A DNA stretch of 64,000 nucleotides, from NCBI RefSeq assembly GCF_042731755.1, contig NZ_JBHWLR010000004.1, positions 186,001 to 250,000 of the forward strand, in the 5' to 3' direction. Below, in pieces: positions 25,957 through 34,910 of the stretch. Each line of letters begins with the position of its first letter. The first letter of the stretch is position 1. Below the pieces are notes generated by a model, which saw nothing but the letters and a program-made list of their open reading frames with translations, was not told the DNA's origin and searched no databases. The DNA is from Promicromonospora sp042731755 (lineage in GTDB: Bacteria > Actinomycetota > Actinomycetes > Actinomycetales > Cellulomonadaceae). The position numbers and the translations under genes were made by a program.

Positions 25957-25974
25957 CCTATCGTAGGGTTTGAC

Positions 25975-25988
25975 TGCAAACGTTCGCA
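25975..25988. promoter_or_regulatory. Operator O2 of the glucuronate regulator
   Basis: TGCAAACGTTCGCA, the exact reverse complement of O1. The centres are 32 bp apart, about three helical turns, so two dimers would bind on one DNA face. Confidence 0.75.
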
Positions 25989-26049
25989 ACGCCCCGTTTT
26001 TTACGTTCGTGCCCCACGTTCGTATCGAGCGGGGCGAGTGCCTACGATG

Positions 26050-26063
26050 TGGAAGCGCTTACC
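26050..26063. promoter_or_regulatory. Second-type operator in front of uxaC
   Basis: TGGAAGCGCTTACC has a perfect AAGCGCTT core and sits 33 bases before the uxaC start. The core differs from O1/O2 (AACGTT) and resembles sites of other LacI/CebR-type or catabolite regulators, so a second regulator may act on the rightward genes. Confidence 0.55.
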
Positions 26064-26095
26064 CGAACCGGCAACGATGCCCGCAGGAGGACACT

Positions 26096-27532
26096 GTGAC
26101 CGACACCTGGACGCTGCACCCCGATCGGGCCCTGCCCGCCGACCCCGTGACGCGGCCCATCGCCCGCGAGATCTACGCGGCGGTCCGGGACCTCCCGATC
26201 GTGTCGATGCACGGCCACGTCGACGTCACCGCGTTCGCGGACGACGAGCCGTTCCCCGACCCCGCCCAGCTCCTCGTGGTGCCCGACCACTACCTGACGC
26301 GCATGCTCGTGTCGCAGGGCGCCACGCTCCCCGAGCTGGGCGTCGGCCCCGCCGGTGCGCCCGGGTTCGAGGCCGACCCGCGCGAGATCTTCCGCCGGTT
26401 CTGCGCGGGCTGGAAGCACTTCCGCGGCACGCCCACGCGGTACTGGACCGAGCACGAGCTCGTCGAGATCTTCGGCGTCACCGTGCGGCCCTCGGCGGAG
26501 ACGGCGGACCAGGTCTACGACCAGATCGCCGAGCGGCTCGCCGAACCGGACTTCCGCCCCCGCGCGCTCCTGGACCGGTTCGGCATCGAGGTCATCGCCA
26601 CCACGGACCCGGCCTGGAGCACGCTCGACGAGCACGCCAGGCTGGCCGCCGAGCTGCCCGGCCGGGTGCTGCCGACCTTCCGGCCCGACCCGCTGCTGCA
26701 CCCCGCGCGCGCGACGTGGCGGGGCGACCTGGAGCGGCTGGCGACGGCGTCCGGCATCGCCACCGACACGTACGCCGGGTACCTGGCGGCGCTCCGCGAG
26801 CGCCGCGCCGCGTTCGTCGCGGCGGGCGGCCTTGCCACGGACCACGGCCACTTCAGCGCGGACACCACCCCGCTGCCCGACGACGTGGCGCGCGCCCTCT
26901 TCGAGAAGGCCTTCGCCGCCGAGCCGGCAGCGGAGGGCGCGGTGCTCTCCGCCGCCGAGGAGGCGGCGTTCTCGGCGCACATGCTGTTCCAGATGGCCGC
27001 GATGTCGGCCGAGGACGGGCTGGTCATGCAGTTCCACCCGGGCGTGCTGCGCGACCACGACCCCGCCGTCGCCGCGGCGTTCGGGCCCGACAAGGGGTAC
27101 GACATCCCCGTGGCCGTCGAGTTCGCGCAGGGTCTGCGCCCGGTGCTGGAGGCGTTCGGCAACTCGCAGAGCTTCCGGATGATCGCGTTCACCATCGACG
27201 AGGACGTGTACTCGCGCGAGCTCGCGCCGCTGGCGGGCGTGTACCCGGCCCTGCGGCTGGGCGCGCCCTGGTGGTTCCTCGACGCGCCCGACGCCATGCG
27301 CCGGTTCCGCGAGGCCGCGACGGAGACGGCCGGGTTCTCGAACATGTCGGGCTTCGTGGACGACACCCGCGCGTTCTGCTCGATCCCGGCACGGCACGAC
27401 CTGGCCCGCCGGGTCGACGCCGGATACCTCGCCCGGCTGGTCGCGGAGCACCGTCTCGACCTGGACGAGGCCGTGGACACCGCCGCCGACCTGGCCTACC
27501 ACCTGCCGAAGGCGGCGTACGCGACCCGCTGA
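26096..27532 (+). CDS. uxaC: Uronate (glucuronate) isomerase
   Basis: A 478-residue amidohydrolase-superfamily enzyme converting D-glucuronate to D-fructuronate (and galacturonate to tagaturonate). The metal-binding H-x-H is in SMHGHVDV at residues 39-41, and family segments FRRFCAGWKHFRGTPTRYW, MQFHPGVLRDHD and LGAPWWFLDAPDAMRRF are present. The GTG start follows GCAGGAGG by five bases; codons upstream overlap the operators. First gene of the rightward arm, 243 bases before the alpha-glucuronidase gene with a hairpin between. Confidence 0.9.
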   Translation: MTDTWTLHPDRALPADPVTRPIAREIYAAVRDLPIVSMHGHVDVTAFADDEPFPDPAQLLVVPDHYLTRMLVSQGATLPELGVGPAGAPGFEADPREIFRRFCAGWKHFRGTPTRYWTEHELVEIFGVTVRPSAETADQVYDQIAERLAEPDFRPRALLDRFGIEVIATTDPAWSTLDEHARLAAELPGRVLPTFRPDPLLHPARATWRGDLERLATASGIATDTYAGYLAALRERRAAFVAAGGLATDHGHFSADTTPLPDDVARALFEKAFAAEPAAEGAVLSAAEEAAFSAHMLFQMAAMSAEDGLVMQFHPGVLRDHDPAVAAAFGPDKGYDIPVAVEFAQGLRPVLEAFGNSQSFRMIAFTIDEDVYSRELAPLAGVYPALRLGAPWWFLDAPDAMRRFREAATETAGFSNMSGFVDDTRAFCSIPARHDLARRVDAGYLARLVAEHRLDLDEAVDTAADLAYHLPKAAYATR

Positions 27533-27584
27533 GCCGGGCGCACGGCCGACCCGGACGCGCCTCGCTCCGGACGCGCGCCGCCGA

Positions 27585-27654
27585 TCCCCTTCGAGGCCCG
27601 GGTTCCTCCGCTTTGAGGCGCCTCAAAGCGGAGAAACCTAGGCTTCGAGGAGGA
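27585..27654. terminator. 70-nt hairpin repeat, family B copy 4
   Basis: Inner stem CTCCGCTTTGAGG with CCTCAAAGCGGAG is perfect around a two-base loop; the outer arms (CCCCTTCGAGGC, GCTTCGAGGAGG) have some mismatches. The inner CTCCG/CGGAG versus CTTCG/CGAAG of copy 3 is a compensated change. It lies 52 bases after uxaC. Confidence 0.75.
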
Positions 27655-27775
27655 GGTCCGGTCGCGGCGTTTTCACGGACCGGACAGAACGACCGCCCCG
27701 GGTGGACCCGGGCGCCGTCACTGAGGCACAGTTCCAGTACACCCCCATATATCCGCACATCGACCTCTAAGACGG

Positions 27776-29896
27776 ATGGGACACCCCGTGACCGCTGACT
27801 CCCCGCGCCCCATCACCGACCACACCTCGCACGCGGCCTGGCTGCCCGACGACGCGTTCGCCGCGATCGGCAGCCGCCGGGTGGTGGTGGCCGGCGACGG
27901 CGCGCTCGCCGGCACCGTCGCCGAGGAGGTCGCCGCGGCGACCTCCCGGTTCGGCGGCGCGTTCTCCCGCCTCGAGGTGGGTGACGGCGTGGCCGACGCC
28001 GAGCTGGTGCTCACGCTGACACCCCCGGACGCGGGCGACGGCGCGAGCGCGGTCACCGACGACGCCCCGGGCACCGACGAGAGCTTCCGGCTCACCCGCG
28101 AGGCGGGCGCCGTCGTCGTGCAGGCCGCGTGCGACGCCGGGCTGCTGCACGGGCTGTTCCACGTGGTGCGCCTGGGCGAGGCCGCGTTCGACGGCCCGGA
28201 CGTCGACGAGACCCACGCCCCCGCCACGGACCTCCGGATGCTCGACCACTGGGACAACGTGGACGTGCACCCCGTGATGGGCCAGGTCGAGCGGGGCTAC
28301 TCGGGCGGCTCCATCTTCTTCGACAACGGTTTTGTCCACGCCGACCTGTCCCGGGTCGAGCGGTACGCGCGGCTGCTGGCCGCCGTCGGGATCAACCGCG
28401 TGGCGATCAACAACGTCAACGTGCACGCGCGCGAGGCGCGCCTGCTCACGGAGGACCTGGGCGACGTCGTCCGGGTTGCCGCCGTCTTCCGGCGGTGGGG
28501 CATCCGGGTGCACCTGTCGGTGTCGTTCGCCTCACCCATCACGCTCGGCGGCCTGCCCACCTCGGACCCGCTCGACCAGGGCGTCGCCCACTGGTGGGTG
28601 CGCGCGGCGGCGCGGGTCTGGGACGCGATCCCGGACTTCGGCGGCTTCGTGGTCAAGGCGGACTCCGAGGGCCAGCCCGGGCCGTTCGCCTACGGGCGCA
28701 CGCACGCCGACGGCGCGAACATGCTGGCCGCGGCGGTCGAGCCGTACGACGGCCTGATCCACTGGCGCGCGTTCGTCTACGACCACCGGCAGGACTGGCG
28801 CGACCGGTCGACCGACCGCGCCCGCGCCGCGTACGACCACTTCCACCCGCTCGACGGGGCGTTCTCGGACAACGTGGTGCTGCAGGTCAAGTACGGGCCG
28901 CTGGACTTCCAGGTGCGCGAGCCCGTCTCCCCCGTGCTGGCCGCGATGCCGCACACGCGGGTGGCGCTGGAGCTGCAGATCACCCAGGAGTACACCGGGC
29001 AGCAGCAGCACGCCGTGTACCTGGGCCCGCAGTGGAGCCAGATCCTCGGGTTCCGCTTCTGGGACCCGGCCGGCCGCGAGGGCGGCTCGCCCACCGTCGC
29101 GGACCTCGCAACGGGCCGGGCCAAGGCCGTCGAGGACCCGGGCACGGGCACCTGGCGCAAGCCGGCGGGCGGGTTCGCCGCCGTCTCCAACGTGGGCGAC
29201 GACGAGTTCTGGACGGGCCACCCGTTCGCCCAGGCCAACCTCTACGCGTACGGGCGGCTGTGCTGGGACCCCACGCTCGACCCGGCCGCCGTGCTCGACG
29301 AGTGGGCGGGGCTCACGTTCCCGGGCGCGCCGGACGTCGTCCGGCAGGCCCTGCACGCGGTGCTGGACCGGTCGTGGGAGACGTACGAGCAGTACACCGC
29401 GCCGCTCGGGGTGGGCTTCATGGTGCGCCCCGGCCACCACTACGGGCCCGACGTCGACGGCTACGAGTACACCCCGTGGGGCACGTACCACTTCGCGGAC
29501 CGGGACGGCATCGGCGTGGACCGCACGGTCCGGACCGGCACGGGCTACGCGGGCCAGTACCCGGGGCCGTGGTCGGCGGCCTTCGAGTCGCCGTCGACCT
29601 GCCCCGACGAGCTGCTGCTGTTCTTCCACCACGTGCCGTACACGCACGTGCTGCACAGCGGCAAGACCGTGGTGCAGCACATCTACGACACGCACTTCGA
29701 GGGCGTGGCCCGGGTGGAGGCGATGATCGAGGCGTGGTCGCAGGTGTCGGAGCACGTGGAGCCCCGCGTCGCGGAGCGGGTCTCCGAGCGGCTCGCCGAG
29801 CAGCTCCGCAGCGCCACCGAGTGGCGGGACCAGGTGAACACCTACTTCCTCCGGAAGTCCGGCATTCCAGACGAAAAGGGCCGGATCATCTACTGA
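27776..29896 (+). CDS. aguA: Alpha-glucuronidase, GH67
   Basis: A 706-residue enzyme releasing (4-O-methyl)-glucuronic acid from the non-reducing end of aldouronic acids derived from xylan; length is normal for the family. Catalytic residues fit the Geobacillus enzyme by spacing: general acid E298 in KADSEGQ, and the two bases D377 (GPLDFQVREP) and E405 (QITQEYTG), 79 and 28 residues apart as in that family. No signal peptide is seen, so it acts on imported oligomers in the cytoplasm. The ATG has a weak ribosome site; a GTG five codons in is an alternative start. Supplies glucuronate to UxaC just upstream. Confidence 0.92.
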   Translation: MGHPVTADSPRPITDHTSHAAWLPDDAFAAIGSRRVVVAGDGALAGTVAEEVAAATSRFGGAFSRLEVGDGVADAELVLTLTPPDAGDGASAVTDDAPGTDESFRLTREAGAVVVQAACDAGLLHGLFHVVRLGEAAFDGPDVDETHAPATDLRMLDHWDNVDVHPVMGQVERGYSGGSIFFDNGFVHADLSRVERYARLLAAVGINRVAINNVNVHAREARLLTEDLGDVVRVAAVFRRWGIRVHLSVSFASPITLGGLPTSDPLDQGVAHWWVRAAARVWDAIPDFGGFVVKADSEGQPGPFAYGRTHADGANMLAAAVEPYDGLIHWRAFVYDHRQDWRDRSTDRARAAYDHFHPLDGAFSDNVVLQVKYGPLDFQVREPVSPVLAAMPHTRVALELQITQEYTGQQQHAVYLGPQWSQILGFRFWDPAGREGGSPTVADLATGRAKAVEDPGTGTWRKPAGGFAAVSNVGDDEFWTGHPFAQANLYAYGRLCWDPTLDPAAVLDEWAGLTFPGAPDVVRQALHAVLDRSWETYEQYTAPLGVGFMVRPGHHYGPDVDGYEYTPWGTYHFADRDGIGVDRTVRTGTGYAGQYPGPWSAAFESPSTCPDELLLFFHHVPYTHVLHSGKTVVQHIYDTHFEGVARVEAMIEAWSQVSEHVEPRVAERVSERLAEQLRSATEWRDQVNTYFLRKSGIPDEKGRIIY

Positions 29897-29944
29897 GCGG
29901 GTGATCTCCGGTCGCGCTTCGGTAACAACCACAACGGTAGGAGC

Positions 29945-29990
29945 GGGGGCTTCGTCCCCAGGTGTGTAGATCGCGCCCCTTCACACCTGG
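29945..29990 (+). promoter_or_regulatory. Two overlapping hairpins in the acyltransferase leader
   Basis: GGGGGCTTCGTCCCC (29945-29959) and CCAGGTGTG...CACACCTGG (29958-29990) share two bases, so they cannot form fully together. The second ends nine bases before the ATG and abuts the only ribosome-site-like GGTGG. No known riboswitch class was recognised. Confidence 0.35.
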
Positions 29991-29999
29991 TGGTCCCCC

Positions 30000-32114
30000 A
30001 TGCCCGACGCCGTCCCAACGGCCCCGTCCGCCCTGCCCGTCGCCCCGACGGCCCGACAGCACCTCGCCGAGGTCCACGGCCTGCGCGGGCTCGCGCTGCT
30101 GCTCGTGGTGCTGTTCCACCTCTTCGGCGCCGGCCGGGTGTCCGGAGGCGTGGACGTCTTCCTGGTGATCTCCGGGTTCCTGGTGACCGGGTCGCTCGTG
30201 CGGCGCGCCGAGTCGCGCACCCTCCGCCTCGGGGCGGTGTACGCGCGGAACGCGGCCCGCCTGGCGCCGTCGGCCCTCGTGGTGCTTGGGGCCGTCGCGC
30301 TCGCCGCGTGGGCGCTGCTGCCCGCCGCGCGCTGGCTCGACGTGTGGCGGCAGGTGGTCGCGTCGGCCCTGTACGTGGAGAACTGGGACCTGATCTCGAA
30401 CGAGCTGGCCTACGGGGCCGCGGGGCCTGCGGCGAGCCCGCTCCAGCACTTCTGGTCGCTCTCCGTGCAGGGTCAGTTCCTGCTGGCCTGGCCCGTGGTC
30501 GTGCTCGCCGCGGCCTGGCTGTGCCGGCGCGCGGGCGTCCTGGTCCGACGGCGGCTCGCACTGGCCGTCGGGATCGGGTCGGCCGCCTCGTTCGCGGGTG
30601 CCCTCTACCTCACCGGGGTGCTCCAGCCGGTGGCCTACTTCCACACCGCCACCCGGTTCTGGGAGCTCGGCCTGGGCGCGCTGCTCGCGCTCGTCCCGCT
30701 GCACGGTGCCGCGCAGCTGCGCACCGCGGGCGCGTGGGTCGGGCTCGGCCTCGTCGTCTCGTCCGGCTTCCTGCTCGACGGCGGTGCGCTCTTCCCCGGC
30801 ATCTGGACGCTCTGGCCGGTGACGGGGGCGCTGCTGGTGCTCGCGGGCGCCGGCACGCCGGTCTCGTGGGGTCCCCGGCGGGTGCTCGACCTGGCGCCGC
30901 TGCGGTTCCTGGCGGGGATCTCGTACGAGCTGTACCTGTGGCACTGGCCGGTGCTCGTCTTCTACCTGGCCCTGCGGAACTTCCCGGCCGTCGGCTGGCG
31001 CGGGGCCACGCTGGTGCTGGCCGTGTCCGTGCTGCTGGCCTGGGCCACGCGGCAGGTGGTCGCGCGGCCCGTGGGCCTCGCGGTGCCGCGCGCCCTGACG
31101 CTGCGCCGGTCGGCCGTCGCCCTGGTGGCGGCCGCCGCCGCCACGGCGCTCGTCGTCGTGCCGACGGCGGCCGCGAGCATCGGCGTCGAGACGCGGGAGG
31201 CGGCCCAGCTGGAGCAGCTCGAACACCTCGGTTCCGAGTACGCGGGGGCCGGGGCGCTGCGCCCGCAGGGGACGTCGGGCAGGCTCGCGGCGCCGGCGGG
31301 CGCCACGACGACGTCGGGCACCACGTCCGCCGAGGCACCCGACCAGGCGCCGGTGCAGCCAGCCCCCGAGGTGGCGAAGCACGACCTGCCCCCGACCGAC
31401 CACGACCCGCGCTGCATCCAGGAGCACGGGAACGGGCCGGGGTTCGACGAGGTGCGGGTGTGCACCCTCCACGACCCGGCCCACCCCGTCCGGACGGTGC
31501 TCGTGGCGGGCGGCTCGCACACGTACCAATGGGCGCCGGCTCTCACCGAGCTCGGCGAGCAGAACGGGTGGCGCGTGCTGCTGGCCGGCAAGGGGCAGTG
31601 CCGCGTGCGGCTGGACGCGGTGCCCACCGACGACTGCGCACGCTGGAGCGCCAACCTGCTGGCCGAGGCCGTCGAGCTGGACCCGGACGCGGTGTTCGTG
31701 ACCGGCACGCACACCTACGAGGACGCGCCCGAGGTGGTGCTCCCCGCCGAGGTGGCGGCCTGGCAGCAGCTCGACGCCGCGGGCATCCCCGTGGTCACGA
31801 TCCGCGACAACCCGCGGTTCGAGTGGAGCCCGCCGAACTGCGTGTCGTCGCACGGCCGCGACGCCGCGCGGTGCGTGCTGGACCGGTCCGAGGTGTTCGC
31901 CCAGCGCAACCCGGTGCCGGCCTACCCCGGCATGCCCGCGAGCGCCGCGCACGTCGACCTGTCGGACCTGATCTGCGAGCCCGAGTCGTGCCCGCCCGTG
32001 ATCGGGAACGTGCTGGTGTACCGGGACGGCTCGCACCTGTCGGCCACGTACGTGGGCACGCTCACGTCGGCGCTCGGCGACGCGGTGCGGCGGGAGGCGC
32101 CGTGGTTGTACTGA
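30000..32114 (+). CDS. OafA/OatA-type membrane acyltransferase with SGNH domain
   Basis: A 704-residue protein that would O-acylate a cell-envelope glycan. Residues 25-375 form the acyltransferase-3 membrane domain with about ten segments, starting VHGLRGLALLLVVLFHLF and VDVFLVISGFLVTGSL, and containing YELYLWHWPVL. An Ala/Thr/Pro-rich linker (about 400-470) leads to an extracytoplasmic SGNH hydrolase-like domain with VLVAGGSHTYQW (GGSH where GDSH is the general form) and YRDGSHLSATYVG near the end. Stands alone between the uronate genes and a convergent PNPOx gene. The acyl acceptor (peptidoglycan, teichoic acid or exopolysaccharide) is unknown. Confidence 0.82.
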   Translation: MPDAVPTAPSALPVAPTARQHLAEVHGLRGLALLLVVLFHLFGAGRVSGGVDVFLVISGFLVTGSLVRRAESRTLRLGAVYARNAARLAPSALVVLGAVALAAWALLPAARWLDVWRQVVASALYVENWDLISNELAYGAAGPAASPLQHFWSLSVQGQFLLAWPVVVLAAAWLCRRAGVLVRRRLALAVGIGSAASFAGALYLTGVLQPVAYFHTATRFWELGLGALLALVPLHGAAQLRTAGAWVGLGLVVSSGFLLDGGALFPGIWTLWPVTGALLVLAGAGTPVSWGPRRVLDLAPLRFLAGISYELYLWHWPVLVFYLALRNFPAVGWRGATLVLAVSVLLAWATRQVVARPVGLAVPRALTLRRSAVALVAAAAATALVVVPTAAASIGVETREAAQLEQLEHLGSEYAGAGALRPQGTSGRLAAPAGATTTSGTTSAEAPDQAPVQPAPEVAKHDLPPTDHDPRCIQEHGNGPGFDEVRVCTLHDPAHPVRTVLVAGGSHTYQWAPALTELGEQNGWRVLLAGKGQCRVRLDAVPTDDCARWSANLLAEAVELDPDAVFVTGTHTYEDAPEVVLPAEVAAWQQLDAAGIPVVTIRDNPRFEWSPPNCVSSHGRDAARCVLDRSEVFAQRNPVPAYPGMPASAAHVDLSDLICEPESCPPVIGNVLVYRDGSHLSATYVGTLTSALGDAVRREAPWLY

Positions 32115-32136
32115 GCGCGGGCCGGGTGGGGTGCGA

Positions 32137-32643
32137 CTAGCGCGGCGTGTAGCGCGTGTGGCTGTACGTGCCCTTGCCGAAGGCCAGCACCTTGGTGGGC
32201 TGGACCGCGAACACGAGGGCGGCCCCGCCGATGTCGTTGGTGAAGGCGTCCTCGCCCACCTCGTACTGCCACTGCCCGGTCCACTTGGTGCGCCAGGCCT
32301 CGGCGAGCTTCTCCAGCGTCCGCTGGTCGGTGACGCGCCGGGCCGGGCCCTCGACCATGACGTCCAGCCCCTTGTTCCAGGTGCTGTCGCCGGTGGTCAG
32401 CACCACGTTCGGGTTGGCCTCCAGGTTGACGGCCTTCTGCTCCTCGGGGCCGGTGCAGAAGTGCAGCGCCCCCTCCAGCCAGACGGCGACGAGCGGCGTG
32501 ACGTGCGGGCGGCCGTCGGCGCGCACGGTGGTGAGCCAGGTGAGCTGGGCGTTCTCGAGCACCCCCTGCGTCTCCTCCCACGCGGTCGGCTGCACGCCGG
32601 GGTCGCTGAATCGCGCGTCGAGCTCGGTCACTGGGTTGTCCAT
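32137..32643 (-). CDS. Pyridoxamine 5'-phosphate oxidase-fold protein
   Basis: A 168-residue flavin- or F420-binding split-barrel protein. ENAQLTWLTTVRADGRPHVTPLVAVWLEGALHFCTG is the typical first part of the barrel in this superfamily, followed by KAVNLEANPNVVLTTG. AAGGAG is seven bases before the ATG. The start lies 16 bases inside the preceding serine hydrolase gene, so the two are translationally coupled. The reaction is not predictable; F420-dependent reductase-like activity is common in actinobacterial members. Confidence 0.78.
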   Translation of the reverse strand: MDNPVTELDARFSDPGVQPTAWEETQGVLENAQLTWLTTVRADGRPHVTPLVAVWLEGALHFCTGPEEQKAVNLEANPNVVLTTGDSTWNKGLDVMVEGPARRVTDQRTLEKLAEAWRTKWTGQWQYEVGEDAFTNDIGGAALVFAVQPTKVLAFGKGTYSHTRYTPR

Positions 32644-33773
32644 GAGGCTTCTCCTTCTGACGACGTCGGAAAGTGCTCTGCGACGAGCCGGTCGATCTCG
32701 CCGGCGGTGCTCCAGCCCGGGCTGAACCGGTTCCGCATCACGGCGACCGCGATGCCGGAGTCGATGTCGGCCCAGGCCCCGGAGCCGTTCGCGCCGAACA
32801 TACCGAAGGCCGACCCCGGGCGGGAGGGGGCCGCGCCCGGGCGTGACGGCGCGAACCCGAAGGCCCACGTCGAGGGCACGTCCAGCACGGCGTCGCGCCC
32901 TTCGAACGCGGGCCGTGCCAGCTCGGCCAGCCGGGCCGGCGACACGAGGGCGGTTTCGCCGTACCCGAGCAGGCCCGCGAACACGCGGGCCGCGCCGCGG
33001 GCCGACATCGTGCCCCCGGAGGGGATGTCGCCCGTGAGCACGTCGCGCCGGTTGGCGAACGCGGCGTCGGGCCGGATCCCGGGCGGGAGCGCGCGGTCGG
33101 CGGGCGAGCCCGGCTCGGGCCAGGACGGCGGACCGGGGTCCGGCTCCTGCCGCGCGACCCGCCCCAGCAGTGCCGGGGGCACGCCGAAGTGCACGTCGTC
33201 CTCGACGCCGAGCGGCCGTGTGACGGCCTCGTGGAGCCACCACGACAGCGTGCGCCCGGTGGCCCGGCGCACCGTCTCGCCGAGCAGGAAGCCGAAGGTC
33301 TGGGCGTGGTACCCGAACCCGGTGCCCGGCTCCCACCAGGGCTCCTCGTCGGCGAGCAGCCGGCACATCCGGTCCCAGTCGCACAGGTCCCCGACGGTCG
33401 TCGTGTACGGCGGGGCGGGCACGCCCACCGAGTGCATCAGCACGTGCCGCAGCGTCGCGCCGCCCTTGCCGTGCGCGGCGAACTCGGGCCAGACGTCGGC
33501 GATCCGCAGGTCGTGGTCCAGCTCGCCGCGCTCGACCAGCACGTGCGCGACGGCGGAGGCGATCCCCTTGGCCGTCGACGCGGCGAAGAACAGGGTGTCG
33601 GGGGTGACGGTCGCGCCGCGCTCGACGTCGGCCAGCCCGCCGACGGCGTCGACCACGAGATCGCCCCGGTGGACGACCGCCACCTGGAGGCCGACCTCGC
33701 CGCCGTCGGCCACGAGCCGGTCGACCGCGTGCTGGACCCGTGCCTGTACGTCAGCCGCAGCGTCGTCGCCCAT
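32628..33773 (-). CDS. Beta-lactamase-fold serine hydrolase, class C/EstB type
   Basis: A 381-residue protein without a signal peptide. The nucleophile motif S-x-x-K is STAK at residues 66-69 and the catalytic Tyr is Y155 in GFGYHAQTFG; the Asn of a penicillin-binding Y-x-N motif is replaced by Ala, as in EstB-like family VIII esterases. FGANGSGAW near the C-terminus replaces the third motif. Likely a cytoplasmic esterase or amidase, not a beta-lactamase. Overlaps the PNPOx gene and diverges from the GNAT gene. Confidence 0.78.
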   Translation of the reverse strand: MGDDAAADVQARVQHAVDRLVADGGEVGLQVAVVHRGDLVVDAVGGLADVERGATVTPDTLFFAASTAKGIASAVAHVLVERGELDHDLRIADVWPEFAAHGKGGATLRHVLMHSVGVPAPPYTTTVGDLCDWDRMCRLLADEEPWWEPGTGFGYHAQTFGFLLGETVRRATGRTLSWWLHEAVTRPLGVEDDVHFGVPPALLGRVARQEPDPGPPSWPEPGSPADRALPPGIRPDAAFANRRDVLTGDIPSGGTMSARGAARVFAGLLGYGETALVSPARLAELARPAFEGRDAVLDVPSTWAFGFAPSRPGAAPSRPGSAFGMFGANGSGAWADIDSGIAVAVMRNRFSPGWSTAGEIDRLVAEHFPTSSEGEASWTTQ

Positions 33774-33916
33774 GCCAGGTCCGACGATGCGGCCCGGGAA
33801 AACTCATCGGCGCGGGTCCCGGGGGACGGTTAGGTTGTCACGGGCGAGCTGGAGTCGATGTTCGGCGTCCGCCGCTAGCATGCGCTGCTGACCATCTCCG
33901 ACGAAGGAACGTGACT

Positions 33917-34840
33917 GTGCTGACGATCCGGCCCGCCCGGCCCGAAGAGCTGCCCGCCCTGACCACCCACCCGGACGACGACGAACGGAACGGCGCGACC
34001 GCGGACTACCTCGCCGGGCTGCTCGACAACGGCTGCACCCGCCCGGACTGGTGCCTGGTGGCCGAGCGGGACGGCGAGCTCGTCGGCAACGTCGTGCTCT
34101 GGACCATCCCGGGCCGCTCGGTGCCGATGGACCTGGTGCTCTTCGAGCCGGGCGACGACGAGACCGCCGCAGCCCTGCTGGCGCACGCGGCCGAGCTGGC
34201 CCGCTCGCTCGGCGCGGACACGCAGGGGCACGTGCTGGACGCGCCGAGCCAGGCCCCGCAGTTCCAGGCCGACCCGCAGCGGCGCGAACAGCTGCTCGCC
34301 ACCCAGGGTTTCGCCGTCACCCGCGACGGGCACCGGTTCCTCCGGGCGGACGGCGACCCGCTGCCCGTCCAGGACGACCGGCTGCGCTGGCGGTCGCTCG
34401 CCGAGCTGGGCGAGGAGCCGTTCGTCGACCTGCTCGCCGAGACCTTCACCGACACGAAGGACTCGATCTTCCTCGCCGAGGTCGCCGAGCACGGCCTGCG
34501 GGGCGCCGCCGAGCGCAACCTCGCCGAGATGCGCGAGCTGGACCACGAGCCGGGCTGGTTCGAGATCGGCTACGACGAGCAGGACCGGCCGGTCGCCGTC
34601 AGCCTGCCCGCCCGCACCGCGAGCTCCGCGGTGATCGGCCTGATCGCCGTGGCCCCGGCCGGACGCGGCCACGGCTACGCCACCGCCGCCGTCGCACGCG
34701 GCACGCAGGTCCTGGTCGAGGCGGGCGCGACGGAGATCCGCGGCGACTGCGACGCCGGCAACGTCGCCATGTTCAAGGCCTTCCAGCGCGCCGGCTACCG
34801 CAACTTCGCCGACCGCAAGATGTTCAGCCGCCCCCTGTAG
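33917..34840 (+). CDS. GNAT-family N-acetyltransferase
   Basis: A 307-residue protein with a degenerate N-terminal acetyltransferase half and a canonical C-terminal GNAT domain: the acetyl-CoA loop is IGLIAVAPAGRGHGYATAAV (R/Q-x-x-G-x-G/A form) followed by EIRGDCDAGNVAMFKAFQRAGYRNF. Start chosen at the second of two nearby GTG codons because AAGGA is eight bases before it but only two before the first. Substrate unknown. Confidence 0.8.
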   Translation: MLTIRPARPEELPALTTHPDDDERNGATADYLAGLLDNGCTRPDWCLVAERDGELVGNVVLWTIPGRSVPMDLVLFEPGDDETAAALLAHAAELARSLGADTQGHVLDAPSQAPQFQADPQRREQLLATQGFAVTRDGHRFLRADGDPLPVQDDRLRWRSLAELGEEPFVDLLAETFTDTKDSIFLAEVAEHGLRGAAERNLAEMRELDHEPGWFEIGYDEQDRPVAVSLPARTASSAVIGLIAVAPAGRGHGYATAAVARGTQVLVEAGATEIRGDCDAGNVAMFKAFQRAGYRNFADRKMFSRPL

Positions 34841-34910
34841 CGCTTCGCGGACGGGCGCCGCGCGCAGGCGGCGCGCGCGGGCCCCGCGCGCGGGCCCCGT
34901 CCGTGGGCGC

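Noticed and set aside
32628..33773. Beta-lactamase resistance gene
   Set aside because: No signal peptide and the Y-x-N Asn is missing, which fits an EstB-like esterase better.
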